Assembly: GCA_947473355.1 (NCBI GenBank)
Contig: CANJCQ010000022.1
Span: 1-51,644 of the forward strand
Origin: Sphingomonadaceae bacterium
GTDB lineage: Bacteria > Pseudomonadota > Alphaproteobacteria > Sphingomonadales > Sphingomonadaceae
DNA: 51,644 nt
Direction: 5' to 3'
The notes below the pieces were generated by a model, which was not told the origin of the DNA, ran no database searches, and saw only the letters and a list, made by a program, of their open reading frames with translations. Position 1 is the stretch's first letter; each line of letters starts with the position of its first letter. A program made the translations under genes and the position numbers. Positions 27,131-35,657 of the stretch are shown here, in pieces.

Positions 27131-27184
27131 GCCAAAACTCACTTTCTCGGCAGGCGCGGAACTATCACGGCACCCCACCACTTG

Positions 27185-27201
27185 TGTTAGTTAATATAAC
27201 A
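27185..27201. promoter_or_regulatory. Inverted repeat and AT-rich promoter region between SDR and LuxE-like genes
   Basis: TGTTA (27185-27189) and TAACA (27197-27201) flank an AT-rich 7-nt centre, and a TATAAC -10-like hexamer overlaps the right arm. This lies in the only divergent gap of the SDR-TetR and LuxE-LuxC transcripts. It is a short dyad, so operator status is only a suggestion. Confidence 0.3.
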
Positions 27202-27255
27202 GAATAGTGTGGTCAACAATGATTCGCTGGATCGTCCAGCTACGGGAGAGAGGTC

Positions 27256-28608
27256 TTGGGAAAGAACGTTGATCTGCTGCTCAGCTACTCCGGCAGCAAA
27301 GCTGCATATGCGCCTTATTCAGAAGTGCGCGACCTCCAGACCCAGGCGCTGAACGAGCGGTTTCAGGAGCAGGGCCCTAGGATCAAGTTGGTCACCCTGC
27401 GGGCTAAGGACGCCGGTATAACCCTGATCGCTAAGCTTGAGGATGTCGTTCCACTGCTGCTGCCGCACACAGCCTACAAGAGCTATCCCGAGAGCTTCCT
27501 CACCGAGAAAAAGTGGGATCGACTGACCAAGTGGCTCGGCACCGTGTCCGCCTATCCGACCGATAACATCGATGTGTCGGAAGTGAGGGAAATTGACGAC
27601 TGGATCTCTGCCTGCGGAGATGCGGGCCACTTCGTGTCGTGTTCGTCGGGAACCACCGGCAAATCGGCGATGCTCGTCGCCTCGCAGCAAGATCTTGACT
27701 TTGCCAGCCGGGACGGCGTCGCCGCAGTCGAATGGGGTTCGGACATCCGCACGGGCGATATGCGCACGCCGGCAGGGGCGGCCGGGGCGGTAGCCTATAC
27801 CCCGCGCAATGCAGCGATGGGCATGACGATGATGGGCGCCTTCGTCAATCCCGCAGCAAAGCGGTTCGAGACCGGTCTACCCCCTCTGACCATTGGCTCG
27901 CTCACCAAGATGATTACGCTCAGGAAGGCGATCGCGGACGGCACGGCACAGCCTGGAGAGATCGTTGACTTCGATGCGGAATCGGCGGCGCGCCAGAAGG
28001 GCCTCGATGATGCCCAGGTGGGCGCGGTTGAGGACATCATATCGAAGCGAAGCGAGAAGCTCTACATCACCGGGATGTGGGGGGCGCTCTATCCCTTTGC
28101 GGAGGCCGTCCGGGCCAAGGGTTACAGCGCAAAGGATTTTCACCCCGAGAATGCCGTCTATCTCGGCGGCGGCCTCAAGCGCGCGCAGCTGCCCGATAAC
28201 TACAGGGAATATGTGTACGAGACATTCAACCTGCAGCCGCGCTTCATCTACCAGATGTATGGCATGCAGGAGCTCAACACTTCCATGCCGCGCTGCCAGG
28301 GGGGCAATCGCTACCACATCCCCGCTTGGGTAGTACCGTTGCCACTCAACAAAGAGGGGGACGCGCTTGTCCCGGATGTGGGTGCGGGCAAGGTGGAAGG
28401 ACGGGCTGCCTTCTTCGACCTGTCGATGGATGGCCGTTGGGGTGGGGTAATCTCGGGCGACCACATCGAGATCGACTACAGTCCTTGTGCCTGCGGCAAC
28501 AGCTCGCCGTCGATTGCCGACAACATCTACCGCTATTCTGACCTTGAAGGCGACGACAAGATTGGCTGCGCGGGCACTGTCGATGCTTACGTGCGCGGCC
28601 TTTCGTAG
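27256..28608 (+). CDS. LuxE-like acyl-protein synthetase / carboxylate-activating protein (copy 2)
   Basis: The 450-aa protein is a paralogue of the product of 5104-6507: it shares YKSYP (about residue 74), SSGTTGK (130-136), QMYGMQE, PRCQGGN, AAFFDLSMDGRWGG, CACG and the terminal DDKIGCAGT. It would activate a carboxylic acid with ATP for reduction by the LuxC-like protein encoded 63 bp downstream. The start is a TTG at 27256 with GGGAGAGAGG immediately upstream. No luciferase genes accompany it. The two copies differ enough to suggest different acids. Confidence 0.8.
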   Translation: MGKNVDLLLSYSGSKAAYAPYSEVRDLQTQALNERFQEQGPRIKLVTLRAKDAGITLIAKLEDVVPLLLPHTAYKSYPESFLTEKKWDRLTKWLGTVSAYPTDNIDVSEVREIDDWISACGDAGHFVSCSSGTTGKSAMLVASQQDLDFASRDGVAAVEWGSDIRTGDMRTPAGAAGAVAYTPRNAAMGMTMMGAFVNPAAKRFETGLPPLTIGSLTKMITLRKAIADGTAQPGEIVDFDAESAARQKGLDDAQVGAVEDIISKRSEKLYITGMWGALYPFAEAVRAKGYSAKDFHPENAVYLGGGLKRAQLPDNYREYVYETFNLQPRFIYQMYGMQELNTSMPRCQGGNRYHIPAWVVPLPLNKEGDALVPDVGAGKVEGRAAFFDLSMDGRWGGVISGDHIEIDYSPCACGNSSPSIADNIYRYSDLEGDDKIGCAGTVDAYVRGLS

Positions 28609-28671
28609 CCGCCGCAGCACCGCGCCGGTTCCGAAATAGGGGCCGAACTAGTTGTTCTGGGAGAAGATGCC

Positions 28672-30117
28672 ATGAATACGATGACCGAGCAGAGCAACCC
28701 TCCGCCAAGCGAAGCTGCCAATCCCGACTCTGCCCCGTTCTTCATTCGCGGCAAGGTCGTGGAAGGCGCCGACCCCATCCAGCGTTCGCGCGACCTCGGC
28801 GTCAACTTCGCAACGCCGAAGCTCCAGCTCGACGTGCTAGTCCATCCGCGCACTGAGCTGCCGCCGCTGCTCAACACTCCCGTTGCCGAAATCATCGATT
28901 TCCTCGTTGAAGCCGGCCAGAAGCTCGAAAACCCGAATAATCCGCATGTCGAGGCCTGCATCGACCGAATGGCCAAGGTGAGCCTGGCGCCGCGCCAGGT
29001 GATCGAGCACCAGATGCTCCATGCTACCCAATACCTCGACAAGAAGGTGCTTTGGGAAGTGGTCGAGCAGAATTTTCCGAACCCCAAGGCGCTCGATGAA
29101 TGGGTGCCGCACACCGATCACCAGGGGCGCCGCAGCTTCATCCGTGCCTACGCGCCGCGGCTGATTCACGTCCTGCCGGGCAACGCGCCCGGCATGGGCG
29201 TGCAGTCGATCGCACAGTCAGCACTCGTCAAGTCGGTCAGCCTGTTCAAAATGCCTTCGGCCGATCCCTTCTCAACCGTCGCGTTCTTGCGCACAATGGC
29301 CGACGTCGACCCGAACCATCCAATCGTCCAGTCGATGTCCGCGGTCTACTGGCGCGGCGGCGACGACAGCGTCGAGCGCATACTTTACCGCCCGCAGTAC
29401 TTCGACAAGCTCGTCGCCTGGGGCGGCGGCGACGCGATCAATAATGTGATGAAATACATCGGTCCCGGCTTCCAGCTGGTCTCCTTCGATCCCAAAACCT
29501 CGATCTCGATGGTCGGCACGGAAGTCTTCGCCTCTGAAGAAACCCTGGCCGAAGCCGCCGAGCTTAATGCACGCGATGTTTCCATTCTCAATCAGGAAGC
29601 TTGCGTCTGCAGTCGCTTCACTTTCCTCGAAGCGAGCCCCGAGCAAGGCGACCGCTACGCCGAGGCCCTCGCCGAACGGCTACGCATCGACCGCATGGGC
29701 GAAGGGACCCCGCGGCCGCTCGACATGGAGCTCAAGGAACAGATCGACGTCCTGCGTATGATGGAAGACGATTACGGGGTGTTCGGCAAGACTGACGGGC
29801 GCGGTGTCGCCATCCGATCTGAAGAGCCGGTCGATTTTCACCCGCTGCGCAAGACCTCGAACGTGGTCTGCGTGCCATCGCTCCAGGATGCCATGAAGTA
29901 CGTTAACGTGGCCACGCAGACCGTCGGCGTCTATCCGTTCAATCGGATGCCCGAGCTTCGCGACCATCTCGCCAGCGGTGGTGCCCAGCGCGTTGTCCGG
30001 CTCGGCGAAGCCGGCCCCAGCGCAATCGGCAATCCGCACGACGCAATGTACCCGCTCCACCGCTTTGTACATTGGATGGCGAACGAGGACGGCTGCGAGG
30101 GGCACGACGGAGGTTAG
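28672..30117 (+). CDS. LuxC-like acyl-CoA/acyl-protein reductase
   Basis: The 481-aa protein matches the LuxC branch of the aldehyde-dehydrogenase fold: HVLPGNAPGMGV near residue 166 in the cofactor domain, and the catalytic-Cys segment ILNQEACVCSR (C311, with C313 close by). LuxC-type enzymes form an acyl-thioester on the Cys and reduce it with NADPH to an aldehyde. Together with the upstream LuxE-like protein this makes an acid-to-aldehyde reductase without luciferase. GGGAG precedes the ATG at 28672 by about 9 nt. It is the last gene before the recombinase cassette. Confidence 0.85.
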   Translation: MNTMTEQSNPPPSEAANPDSAPFFIRGKVVEGADPIQRSRDLGVNFATPKLQLDVLVHPRTELPPLLNTPVAEIIDFLVEAGQKLENPNNPHVEACIDRMAKVSLAPRQVIEHQMLHATQYLDKKVLWEVVEQNFPNPKALDEWVPHTDHQGRRSFIRAYAPRLIHVLPGNAPGMGVQSIAQSALVKSVSLFKMPSADPFSTVAFLRTMADVDPNHPIVQSMSAVYWRGGDDSVERILYRPQYFDKLVAWGGGDAINNVMKYIGPGFQLVSFDPKTSISMVGTEVFASEETLAEAAELNARDVSILNQEACVCSRFTFLEASPEQGDRYAEALAERLRIDRMGEGTPRPLDMELKEQIDVLRMMEDDYGVFGKTDGRGVAIRSEEPVDFHPLRKTSNVVCVPSLQDAMKYVNVATQTVGVYPFNRMPELRDHLASGGAQRVVRLGEAGPSAIGNPHDAMYPLHRFVHWMANEDGCEGHDGG

Positions 30118-30201
30118 GGCATCCGAGCCGGCTAAACGAATGTTCGCATTCTTCGTTCTCTAGATAGGTCCGGACAGTCCCCAATGTCGAACATAGCGGT
30201 C

Positions 30202-30381
30202 CTAGACCAGTAGGGCCCCTGCCGCTGTCACTAGAGCATGGATCTGCAAGGCGGCGCGCTCAATCTTCAGAACAGCTGCTGGCAGTGCACTGGTATCCTC
30301 CATCATCATGCCGGTCTTAGTGCAAAACTGGATGGCAAGGTCCCGGGTATCGCCGTCCATAGTTCCACCACGCCCTGACAT
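30202..30381 (-). CDS. Possible small unknown protein of the recombinase cassette
   Basis: This is a 59-aa frame (starting MSGRGGTMDG, with TGMMMEDTSALPAAVLKIER in the middle) with protein-like composition, divergent from the DUF3489 gene. Nothing recognisable is encoded. The rest of 30118-30569 shows no other gene, and there is no good ribosome site. It may be chance. Confidence 0.3.
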   Translation of the reverse strand: MSGRGGTMDGDTRDLAIQFCTKTGMMMEDTSALPAAVLKIERAALQIHALVTAAGALLV

Positions 30382-30569
30382 CTGTGCGAAGTCCAGACCC
30401 AGCTTTCTCGCGGAAGCGCAATTTCCATTCGACTTCCCCTGAGACCAGAGCATTGGTGCACACAGTGAATCGCGGCCAGTTTGAGTGGCCGCCGCCCTGA
30501 CCGACCGGATCGGCAGGGCTCTGGGTGGTGGGAGCAGCACGGTGCTGCTGCCGACAGGAGAACCACCCA

Positions 30570-30923
30570 ATGACCGAAGCAACCCAGCCCAAGCCTGCTG
30601 TCAAGCGCTTGCGCAAAATGGCCCGCGTGCCCAAGCCGGAACTGGCAGCGAGCGGCTCACCGTTCGACGCGGCCGTAACGGATTCAGCAGAGCACTCACT
30701 CAAGCCCGATAAGCCGCAGAGCAAGTCAGCTCAGGTGCTGGACCTGCTCGGTCGTCCCGAGGGTGCCACCATCGAGCAAATTGTCGCAGCCACCGGTTGG
30801 CTGCCGCACACCACACGTGCGGTCCTGACAGGCTTCAGGAAGAAGGGGCAGGTCCTCGCCAGCGAGAAGCCAGCTGAGAGACCGCGCATATACCGGGTGA
30901 CAGGCATGGTGGAGGCTCGGTGA
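30570..30923 (+). CDS. DUF3489-domain protein
   Basis: The 117-aa protein has a basic, probably disordered N-terminus and a C-terminal winged-helix-like DUF3489 domain (LLGRPEGATIEQIVAATGWL, then HTTRAVLTGFRKKGQ). It is probably DNA-binding. It is normally found, as here, directly before a DUF2924 gene and a serine recombinase gene in alphaproteobacteria. An AGGAG 10 nt before the ATG supports the start. The stop overlaps the next gene. Confidence 0.82.
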   Translation: MTEATQPKPAVKRLRKMARVPKPELAASGSPFDAAVTDSAEHSLKPDKPQSKSAQVLDLLGRPEGATIEQIVAATGWLPHTTRAVLTGFRKKGQVLASEKPAERPRIYRVTGMVEAR

Positions 30924-31369
30924 TGACCCTCGACGAAAAGGTCGCCGCCATCGAGCAGATGTCGGCAAGGGAGCGCAAGGCCGAATGGCAACTTCGCATT
31001 GGCACCGCCGTTCCCGCGGCATTTGGCTCGGGCCTTCTGGCCCGGGCCCTCGCGCACGAGGCACAGGCAAAGGCGCTGGGCGGGCTCAGCAAGGCAGACC
31101 TGAGGAGGCTTGCCAGGTTTGGCGCATCCGGACAGCTCGAACCCGGGACAGGAGCCGTCAAGCCGGGAACCTGGCTATCACGCACATGGCACGGCGAGGT
31201 CCACCAGGTCGTCGTGCTGGAGACCGGGTTTGAGTATCGCGGCGAACGTTACTCCTCGCTGTCTCAGATCGCCCGGCGGATCACCGGCGCCCATTGGTCT
31301 GGCCCGCGCTTCTTCGGCTTGCAGAGCCCAAGGCTCGGCAGGCTTGGGCTGATTACCAATGGCCGCTAG
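30923..31369 (+). CDS. DUF2924-domain protein
   Basis: The 148-aa protein has an N-terminal helical part (MSARERKAEWQL) and the DUF2924 body, including the conserved PGTWLSRTWHGEVHQVVVLE and FEYRGERYSSLSQIARRITG, then HWSGPRFFGL. Its function is unknown, but it always sits between DUF3489 and recombinase genes; a DNA-binding accessory role is plausible. ATG at 30923 overlaps the preceding stop (GTGATG); GTG at 30920 is an alternative. Its end overlaps the recombinase start by 11 nt. Confidence 0.82.
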   Translation: MTLDEKVAAIEQMSARERKAEWQLRIGTAVPAAFGSGLLARALAHEAQAKALGGLSKADLRRLARFGASGQLEPGTGAVKPGTWLSRTWHGEVHQVVVLETGFEYRGERYSSLSQIARRITGAHWSGPRFFGLQSPRLGRLGLITNGR

Positions 31370-33029
31370 TGCGCCAAAGCGGCTTCGTTGCGCCATCTAC
31401 ACCCGCAAGTCGACCGAGGAAGGTCTGGAGCAGGCCTTCAACAGCCTCGACGCCCAGCGCGAGGCCTGTGCTGCGTATGTCCTGTCGCAGCGTCACGAAG
31501 GCTGGAGCATGCACCCAGACCTCTATGATGACGGCGGCTTCACCGGCGGAAACATGGACCGACCCGGGCTCAAGCAACTGCTTGCCGATGTGAAGTCGGG
31601 CAAGGTCAATGTCGTGGTGGTCTACAAGGTCGATCGCCTCACCCGCAGCCTAACCGACTTTGCTAAGATCGTCGATGTTCTCGATGCCGCCGGTGCTTCG
31701 TTCGTCAGCGTGACCCAGGCGTTCAACACCACCAACTCCATGGGCCGCCTCACTCTCAATGTGCTGCTCTCCTTTGCCCAGTTCGAGCGCGAGGTCATCG
31801 CCGAGCGCATCCGCGACAAGGTCGCGGCTTCCAAGGCCCGGGGCATGTGGATGGGGGGATCGCTCCCGCTTGGCTATACTGCCATCGACAAGAAGCTGGT
31901 GCCAGTGCCTGACGAAGCCGAGACTGTCCGCCACATCATGCAGCGTTACCTCGATGGCGGGACCGTGCAGGATCTTCGGGAAGCGCTGCATCGCGATGGC
32001 ATCGTCAGCAAGCAAGTCACCAGTCGCAAGGGCAACACCCGGGGCGGCGTCCCGTTCGGACGGGGTGCGCTCCATCACCTGCTCTCCAACCGGACTTATG
32101 TTGGTGAGGTTGTTCATAACGGCAAAATCTACCCGGGCGAGCACGAGGCCATCGTGAATCGCGAGCTGTTCGATGCGGTTCAGGCCAAGCTTGCCGGACG
32201 CACCAACACGCCCCTCTCGCCCGGTTCCCGGCGCTGCGTCAGCCTTCTCGCGGGTATGATCCGGGACGGGCACAGCAGGCCCATGTCGCCAGTTCACACC
32301 CGCAACCATGGCAAGCGCTACAGCTACTATGCATCGAACAAGGGTGACGGTTCGAAGGACACTGTGCTTCGGCTTCCAGCCGGTGATCTCGACAATGCGA
32401 TCAAGGCTGAGCTGCGCGCTGTGCTCACAAGCCCTCATCGAGTGAGGGACATGGGCTGCTATTTAGAGCCTTCGCAGCAGTTTGCCCTCGCTGCATCATG
32501 CGCAGCATTGGCCGACACCATCGGCGCGATGAATATCCACTCCCTGCGCTTGCTGCTCCAGCAGCTGGCTCTGCAGGTCGCTGTGACCGGTGATGGTGCA
32601 ACTGCCGAACTCAGTGCTTCACTTCTGCTCAGCCATCTCGGCTACGACACAGAGCCTGATCAGGTCCTGCAACTGACCATCCAGGCATCAATATCGTCCT
32701 GGGGCCACGAGCCGCGCCTGCGGCTTGATCCCGCAGCGGGGGCCATCGCGGCCGCAGATGCCAATCTGATCCAGCTTGTCGCACGTGCCATTGTCGCCCG
32801 CGATGAACTGCTCGCCATGCCTCCGAGCAAGGTTGCAACAACGCCGTCAGCGCAGCTGCGCCACATCGAGCGAACCGCCCGGCTTGCTTATCTGGCTCCC
32901 GACATCATCCGGGCCATACTGGATGGCCGGCAGCCCCGCCGGGTCACCGCGCGCTTGCTCTCGCGGATTGGCGCACTGCCGCTCAGCTGGGCCAAGCAGC
33001 GCACGATGCTGGGATTTCCGGCGCACTAG
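31359..33029 (+). CDS. Large serine recombinase (resolvase/integrase family)
   Basis: The 556-aa protein has an N-terminal resolvase catalytic domain (AIYTRKSTEEGLEQAFNSLD, with the nucleophile Ser near residue 16; VDRLTRSLTDF; FAQFEREVIAERIRDK), then a recombinase domain (LPLGYTAIDKKL, LLSNRTYVGEVVHNGKIYPG) and a variable C-terminal part. No zinc-ribbon Cys cluster is visible. Large serine recombinases insert and excise elements at short att sites without tRNA preference. It is the last gene of the DUF3489/DUF2924 cassette; the element's ends are not certain, but duplicated sequence follows. Confidence 0.9.
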   Translation: MAASAPKRLRCAIYTRKSTEEGLEQAFNSLDAQREACAAYVLSQRHEGWSMHPDLYDDGGFTGGNMDRPGLKQLLADVKSGKVNVVVVYKVDRLTRSLTDFAKIVDVLDAAGASFVSVTQAFNTTNSMGRLTLNVLLSFAQFEREVIAERIRDKVAASKARGMWMGGSLPLGYTAIDKKLVPVPDEAETVRHIMQRYLDGGTVQDLREALHRDGIVSKQVTSRKGNTRGGVPFGRGALHHLLSNRTYVGEVVHNGKIYPGEHEAIVNRELFDAVQAKLAGRTNTPLSPGSRRCVSLLAGMIRDGHSRPMSPVHTRNHGKRYSYYASNKGDGSKDTVLRLPAGDLDNAIKAELRAVLTSPHRVRDMGCYLEPSQQFALAASCAALADTIGAMNIHSLRLLLQQLALQVAVTGDGATAELSASLLLSHLGYDTEPDQVLQLTIQASISSWGHEPRLRLDPAAGAIAAADANLIQLVARAIVARDELLAMPPSKVATTPSAQLRHIERTARLAYLAPDIIRAILDGRQPRRVTARLLSRIGALPLSWAKQRTMLGFPAH

Positions 33030-33040
33030 GCCTTCTCACA

Positions 33041-33155
33041 CTTTTAGGACGCGAAATTGCCGGCAGAGAAAATGTCGTCAATTCTCGTTCTAGGCTGGTG
33101 CCATTGTGTCTCTGCGGCCTACAGTCCGACATCCGCTCTGCGCAAACCTGCGGAA
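33041..33155 (+). repeat. Diverged direct repeat, copy A, after the serine recombinase gene
   Basis: About 115 bp begin with CTTTTAGGACGCG and end near GCAAACCTGCGGAA. A second version lies at 33269-33384. Shared boxes in the same order are CTTTTAGGACGCG, CAGAGAA, GGTGCCA and GCAAACC(T/C)GCGGAA, with diverged sequence between them. No gene is seen in 33030-33447. It could be recombinase-related or a decayed duplication. Confidence 0.55.
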
Positions 33156-33268
33156 GGCGCGGGGAATTCTGAAGGCGTCAGGCAGAGACTGCCCAAATAT
33201 GGAAATCTGCCGACTGCGTGGTGATGCGCAATGAACTCGAACTGATGACCAACAAATGTTGCACCATA

Positions 33269-33384
33269 CTTTTAGGACGCGTTTTTGGCCTCAGAGAACT
33301 TGGGCCCTATTTGGGCCAAACCATGGTGCCAGAGAGACTCCATGTCCTAAATGACAACCATCGAGTCCGTGCAAACCCGCGGAA
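33269..33384 (+). repeat. Diverged direct repeat, copy B
   Basis: This is the second copy of the approximately 115-bp unit. The box CTTTTAGGACGCG is identical (33269-33281) and the terminal GCAAACCCGCGGAA differs by one base from copy A. It lies just before the hairpin and the island's left att site. Confidence 0.55.
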
Positions 33385-33392
33385 TTGAGGGA

Positions 33393-33436
33393 CTATTTTT
33401 CACATACCTTCCAGAGACTTAGTATATGAAAAATAG
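33393..33436. terminator. 15-bp inverted repeat beside the att site
   Basis: CTATTTTTCACATAC (33393-33407) and GTATATGAAAAATAG (33422-33436) form a 15-bp stem with one non-Watson-Crick position and a 14-nt loop. In minus-strand RNA that position is a G-U pair, so the hairpin would form best in a transcript reading leftward. Before island insertion that is the direction leaving the tRNA-Lys gene, so it may be the original tRNA terminator. Confidence 0.45.
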
Positions 33437-33447
33437 GTCGGACTAGG

Positions 33448-33492
33448 TGGTGAGCCCAGCTGGGTTCGAACCAGCGACCTACTGATTAAAAG
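33448..33492 (-). repeat. attL: 45-bp duplicate of the tRNA-Lys 3' half
   Basis: This segment is identical, over 45 bp, to 49380-49424, the 3' half of the intact tRNA-Lys gene including CCA, the T-arm and part of the anticodon loop. It is the left boundary of the island. The bases beyond (33493 on) no longer match well. Direct repeats of a tRNA 3' end flanking a tyrosine integrase are the standard mark of site-specific integration. Confidence 0.93.
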
Positions 33493-33531
33493 CTAGGTTG
33501 TTCACTACGGATTTCTGCGGGATATTGCGTG

Positions 33532-33553
33532 GTTTATTACTCTAGTTTATAAC
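33532..33553 (+). promoter_or_regulatory. Candidate integrase arm-type sites, left end
   Basis: GTTTATTAC (33532-33540) and GTTTATAAC (33545-33553) lie between attL and the integrase gene. Two more exact GTTTATTAC copies lie inside the right end (49297-49305 and 49307-49315), all in the same orientation. Paired arm sites on both sides of the core are expected for lambda-type integrases; this is inferred from position and repetition. Confidence 0.5.
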
Positions 33554-33591
33554 TTTTCTCAGCTAGACCCTTGAGAAAGCGCCATTTCTGT

Positions 33592-34881
33592 ATGGCAAAG
33601 AAACCGAAGAAATCCAAGCATTCTTTGAATGGCGGCATTACGACCATTCGACGCGGCGTGGCAATCTACAAAACGCATGCGAGCCCATTTTGGCAAGCTC
33701 GCATCTGGGACGGGCGCACGAAGAAGAACACGGTTCGCTCGTCGCACGAGACTTCGAAGATCAAAGCCCGGCAGTTTGCAGAGGATCTGGCGATGACGCT
33801 GCGGGGCTCGACACCCGCGATAGCCAAGAAACTCACCTTCGATCACTACTGTAAGCTACTGGTTCAGAAGGGCGATCGGCAGGTGAAGCGCGGCGAGCGC
33901 AATGCCAACTACGTGAAGACCATTCAGACCTTTTTGGAGCACAAGCAATGGGGGCTGCGGAAGCTGCTTGGGCATCGAGACATTCGTGAAATCGGCACCA
34001 AGGACTATCTCGACCTCATGGGGCAGATGACCCAAAATTACCCTGATCTGGCAGCTTCTACGCTGAACATGATGACAGCGACTTTCCGCAACGTTTTGAG
34101 GGTGGCTCTGGAAGAGGGTGTGATCGGCAGTGTCCCGACTACGCCCCGGCAAAAGCAGAAAGACAATCCGCGTCCCTTCTTTCAGTTCTATCCATTGGTT
34201 ACGAAGGGGGAGGACGCTTACGATAAAATCTGCAAGGCAGCGGATGCCTTAGCAAAGCAGCATCAAGCCTTCATCTCACAGGCGGAAGCGAACAAAACAC
34301 CCCGGACAATTTTAGATCGAAAACTCCGTGTCTCGCCGATCACCGCTGAGTTGCGAGACCTGATCATGTTCACGACCAACTCGTTTGTACGTCCAACCAC
34401 CAGCGAGCTGTATGCACTGACCCATGCTGATCTAGCGATTGCTACAAACCCGAGCAGGCTGCTCGTGACAATTCGAGACGGAAAGACGGGCTTCAGAGTG
34501 GCAAGCACCATGGAGGCAGCTGTCGGTATCTATCGGAAAATCAAAATCCGATATCCGAACCACAAGCCAGATGACCACATCTTCTATCCAAATCTCAAAA
34601 ACCGCAACACGGTGCGCGACATGGTTCAGCGTCAATTTCGCATGGTGCTGGATCAGGCGGGCTTGAGTGGCGGCGGAGCCAACTCCAAAAAGTATACGAT
34701 CTACTCACTGCGACACACGGCGATCTGCATGCGGATCATAAAAGGTGCCGGGCAGGTCGATATTTACACACTGGCAAAGAACGCTGGCACGAGCGTTGAC
34801 CAGATCGAGCGATTCTATGCAAAGCATCTGCCGATCAGTCCTGAGCTTGCCCGGAACCTTCAGCAATTTGTGAAGCCGTAA
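33592..34881 (+). CDS. Tyrosine integrase of the tRNA-Lys island
   Basis: The 429-aa site-specific recombinase has an N-terminal DNA-binding part, a core-binding domain (about residues 85-180, AASTLNMMTATFRNVLRVAL) and a catalytic domain. The catalytic domain carries the first Arg in FVRPTTSEL, the R-H pair in YSLRHTAIC (the first His of HxxR is replaced by Tyr) and the nucleophile Tyr in ERFYAKHL near the C-terminus. It lies 100 bp inside attL, reading inward, and is the natural agent of integration into tRNA-Lys. The start used is ATG 33592; a TTG at 33571 adds 7 residues. Base composition is lower in GC than the genes to the left. Confidence 0.9.
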   Translation: MAKKPKKSKHSLNGGITTIRRGVAIYKTHASPFWQARIWDGRTKKNTVRSSHETSKIKARQFAEDLAMTLRGSTPAIAKKLTFDHYCKLLVQKGDRQVKRGERNANYVKTIQTFLEHKQWGLRKLLGHRDIREIGTKDYLDLMGQMTQNYPDLAASTLNMMTATFRNVLRVALEEGVIGSVPTTPRQKQKDNPRPFFQFYPLVTKGEDAYDKICKAADALAKQHQAFISQAEANKTPRTILDRKLRVSPITAELRDLIMFTTNSFVRPTTSELYALTHADLAIATNPSRLLVTIRDGKTGFRVASTMEAAVGIYRKIKIRYPNHKPDDHIFYPNLKNRNTVRDMVQRQFRMVLDQAGLSGGGANSKKYTIYSLRHTAICMRIIKGAGQVDIYTLAKNAGTSVDQIERFYAKHLPISPELARNLQQFVKP

Positions 34882-34922
34882 GTCGGTGGGCTGCAATCGA
34901 GCCAATCACGTCGCTTGAAAAT

Positions 34923-35528
34923 CTATTGCTCCTCAGGAGCACGATGAGGTCGTTTGGAAAGGTCCAGAGGTTTAGCCTTCCTGAGTTTTTCCAAGAAAGT
35001 GACAGACGAGTAAAAGTCATCAAGGGGAACAAACAATGCATCTTTCTCAGCCCATTCACGCATTTGCTTTTTACAGTGGTCCTTCCACGAAAACACTTCG
35101 ACATTCCAACCGATTCCGTGAAGTCTTTTAATGTCCGAAAAGAACCCGATTCCTTCCTCGAAGCCGCTACCATCACCGCTGAGCAGGACTAATGTCTCAG
35201 GAGGATTATAGTCATAGCCCAACCGCAACATGCGAGTTTGTAAGGCTTGATCGACGGCTTGCTCCTTTCCAGAAGCTGCGCCACGTTCATAAAGCTCCGG
35301 CTTTTTTCCAGTTAGCTTTTCGATGTGCCCCCAAACGCTATCGGTTGGTGGCGGGACTGAGCCGACGCAAAAAACTTGTTCGATCGGTCGAGAATCCGCC
35401 GCCAAATCAATCAAGCTTTCAAAGTTAATTCGAAAACCGTCGGATTTGTACTCAAGCTTGTCGCAAACAGATCGACCAGAAACAAAAATGTTGGAATTGT
35501 CCCAAACGATGTGCACTCGATCAGCCAT
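34923..35528 (-). CDS. NYN-domain (PIN-like) ribonuclease
   Basis: The 201-aa protein has the NYN pattern of acidic residues: VHIVWDNSNIF at the N-terminus (D10), GKEQAVDQAL in the middle and LLSGDGSGFEEGIGF, matching the metal site of PIN-like nucleases. NYN proteins cut RNA and occur in defence and RNA-processing contexts. GGGGGA precedes the ATG at 35528 by 7 nt. It converges with the integrase gene; a TGCTCCT-c-AGGAGCA dyad (34927-34941) lies at its 3' end. An RNase or toxin role is inferred from the fold. Confidence 0.78.
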   Translation of the reverse strand: MADRVHIVWDNSNIFVSGRSVCDKLEYKSDGFRINFESLIDLAADSRPIEQVFCVGSVPPPTDSVWGHIEKLTGKKPELYERGAASGKEQAVDQALQTRMLRLGYDYNPPETLVLLSGDGSGFEEGIGFFSDIKRLHGIGWNVEVFSWKDHCKKQMREWAEKDALFVPLDDFYSSVTFLEKLRKAKPLDLSKRPHRAPEEQ

Positions 35529-35657
35529 GACAGTCCCCCACGATTTCTGGGCACGACTACACGAAGGTATGTGCAAATTGTAGGGTAAATTCGGAAGGCG
35601 CACGTCTTTGATTTTTACTGCGAGGGCGACGACCAAGCCGCCCCCGCGTCAGCACGA

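Noticed and set aside
27256..30117. A bioluminescence (lux) operon
   Set aside because: Only LuxE-like and LuxC-like proteins are present; there are no luciferase subunits or thioesterase. The context is catabolic.
33448..33520. A second complete tRNA-Lys gene
   Set aside because: Only the 45-bp 3' half matches. The sequence beyond 33492 does not form the D-arm or acceptor stem, so it is an att remnant.
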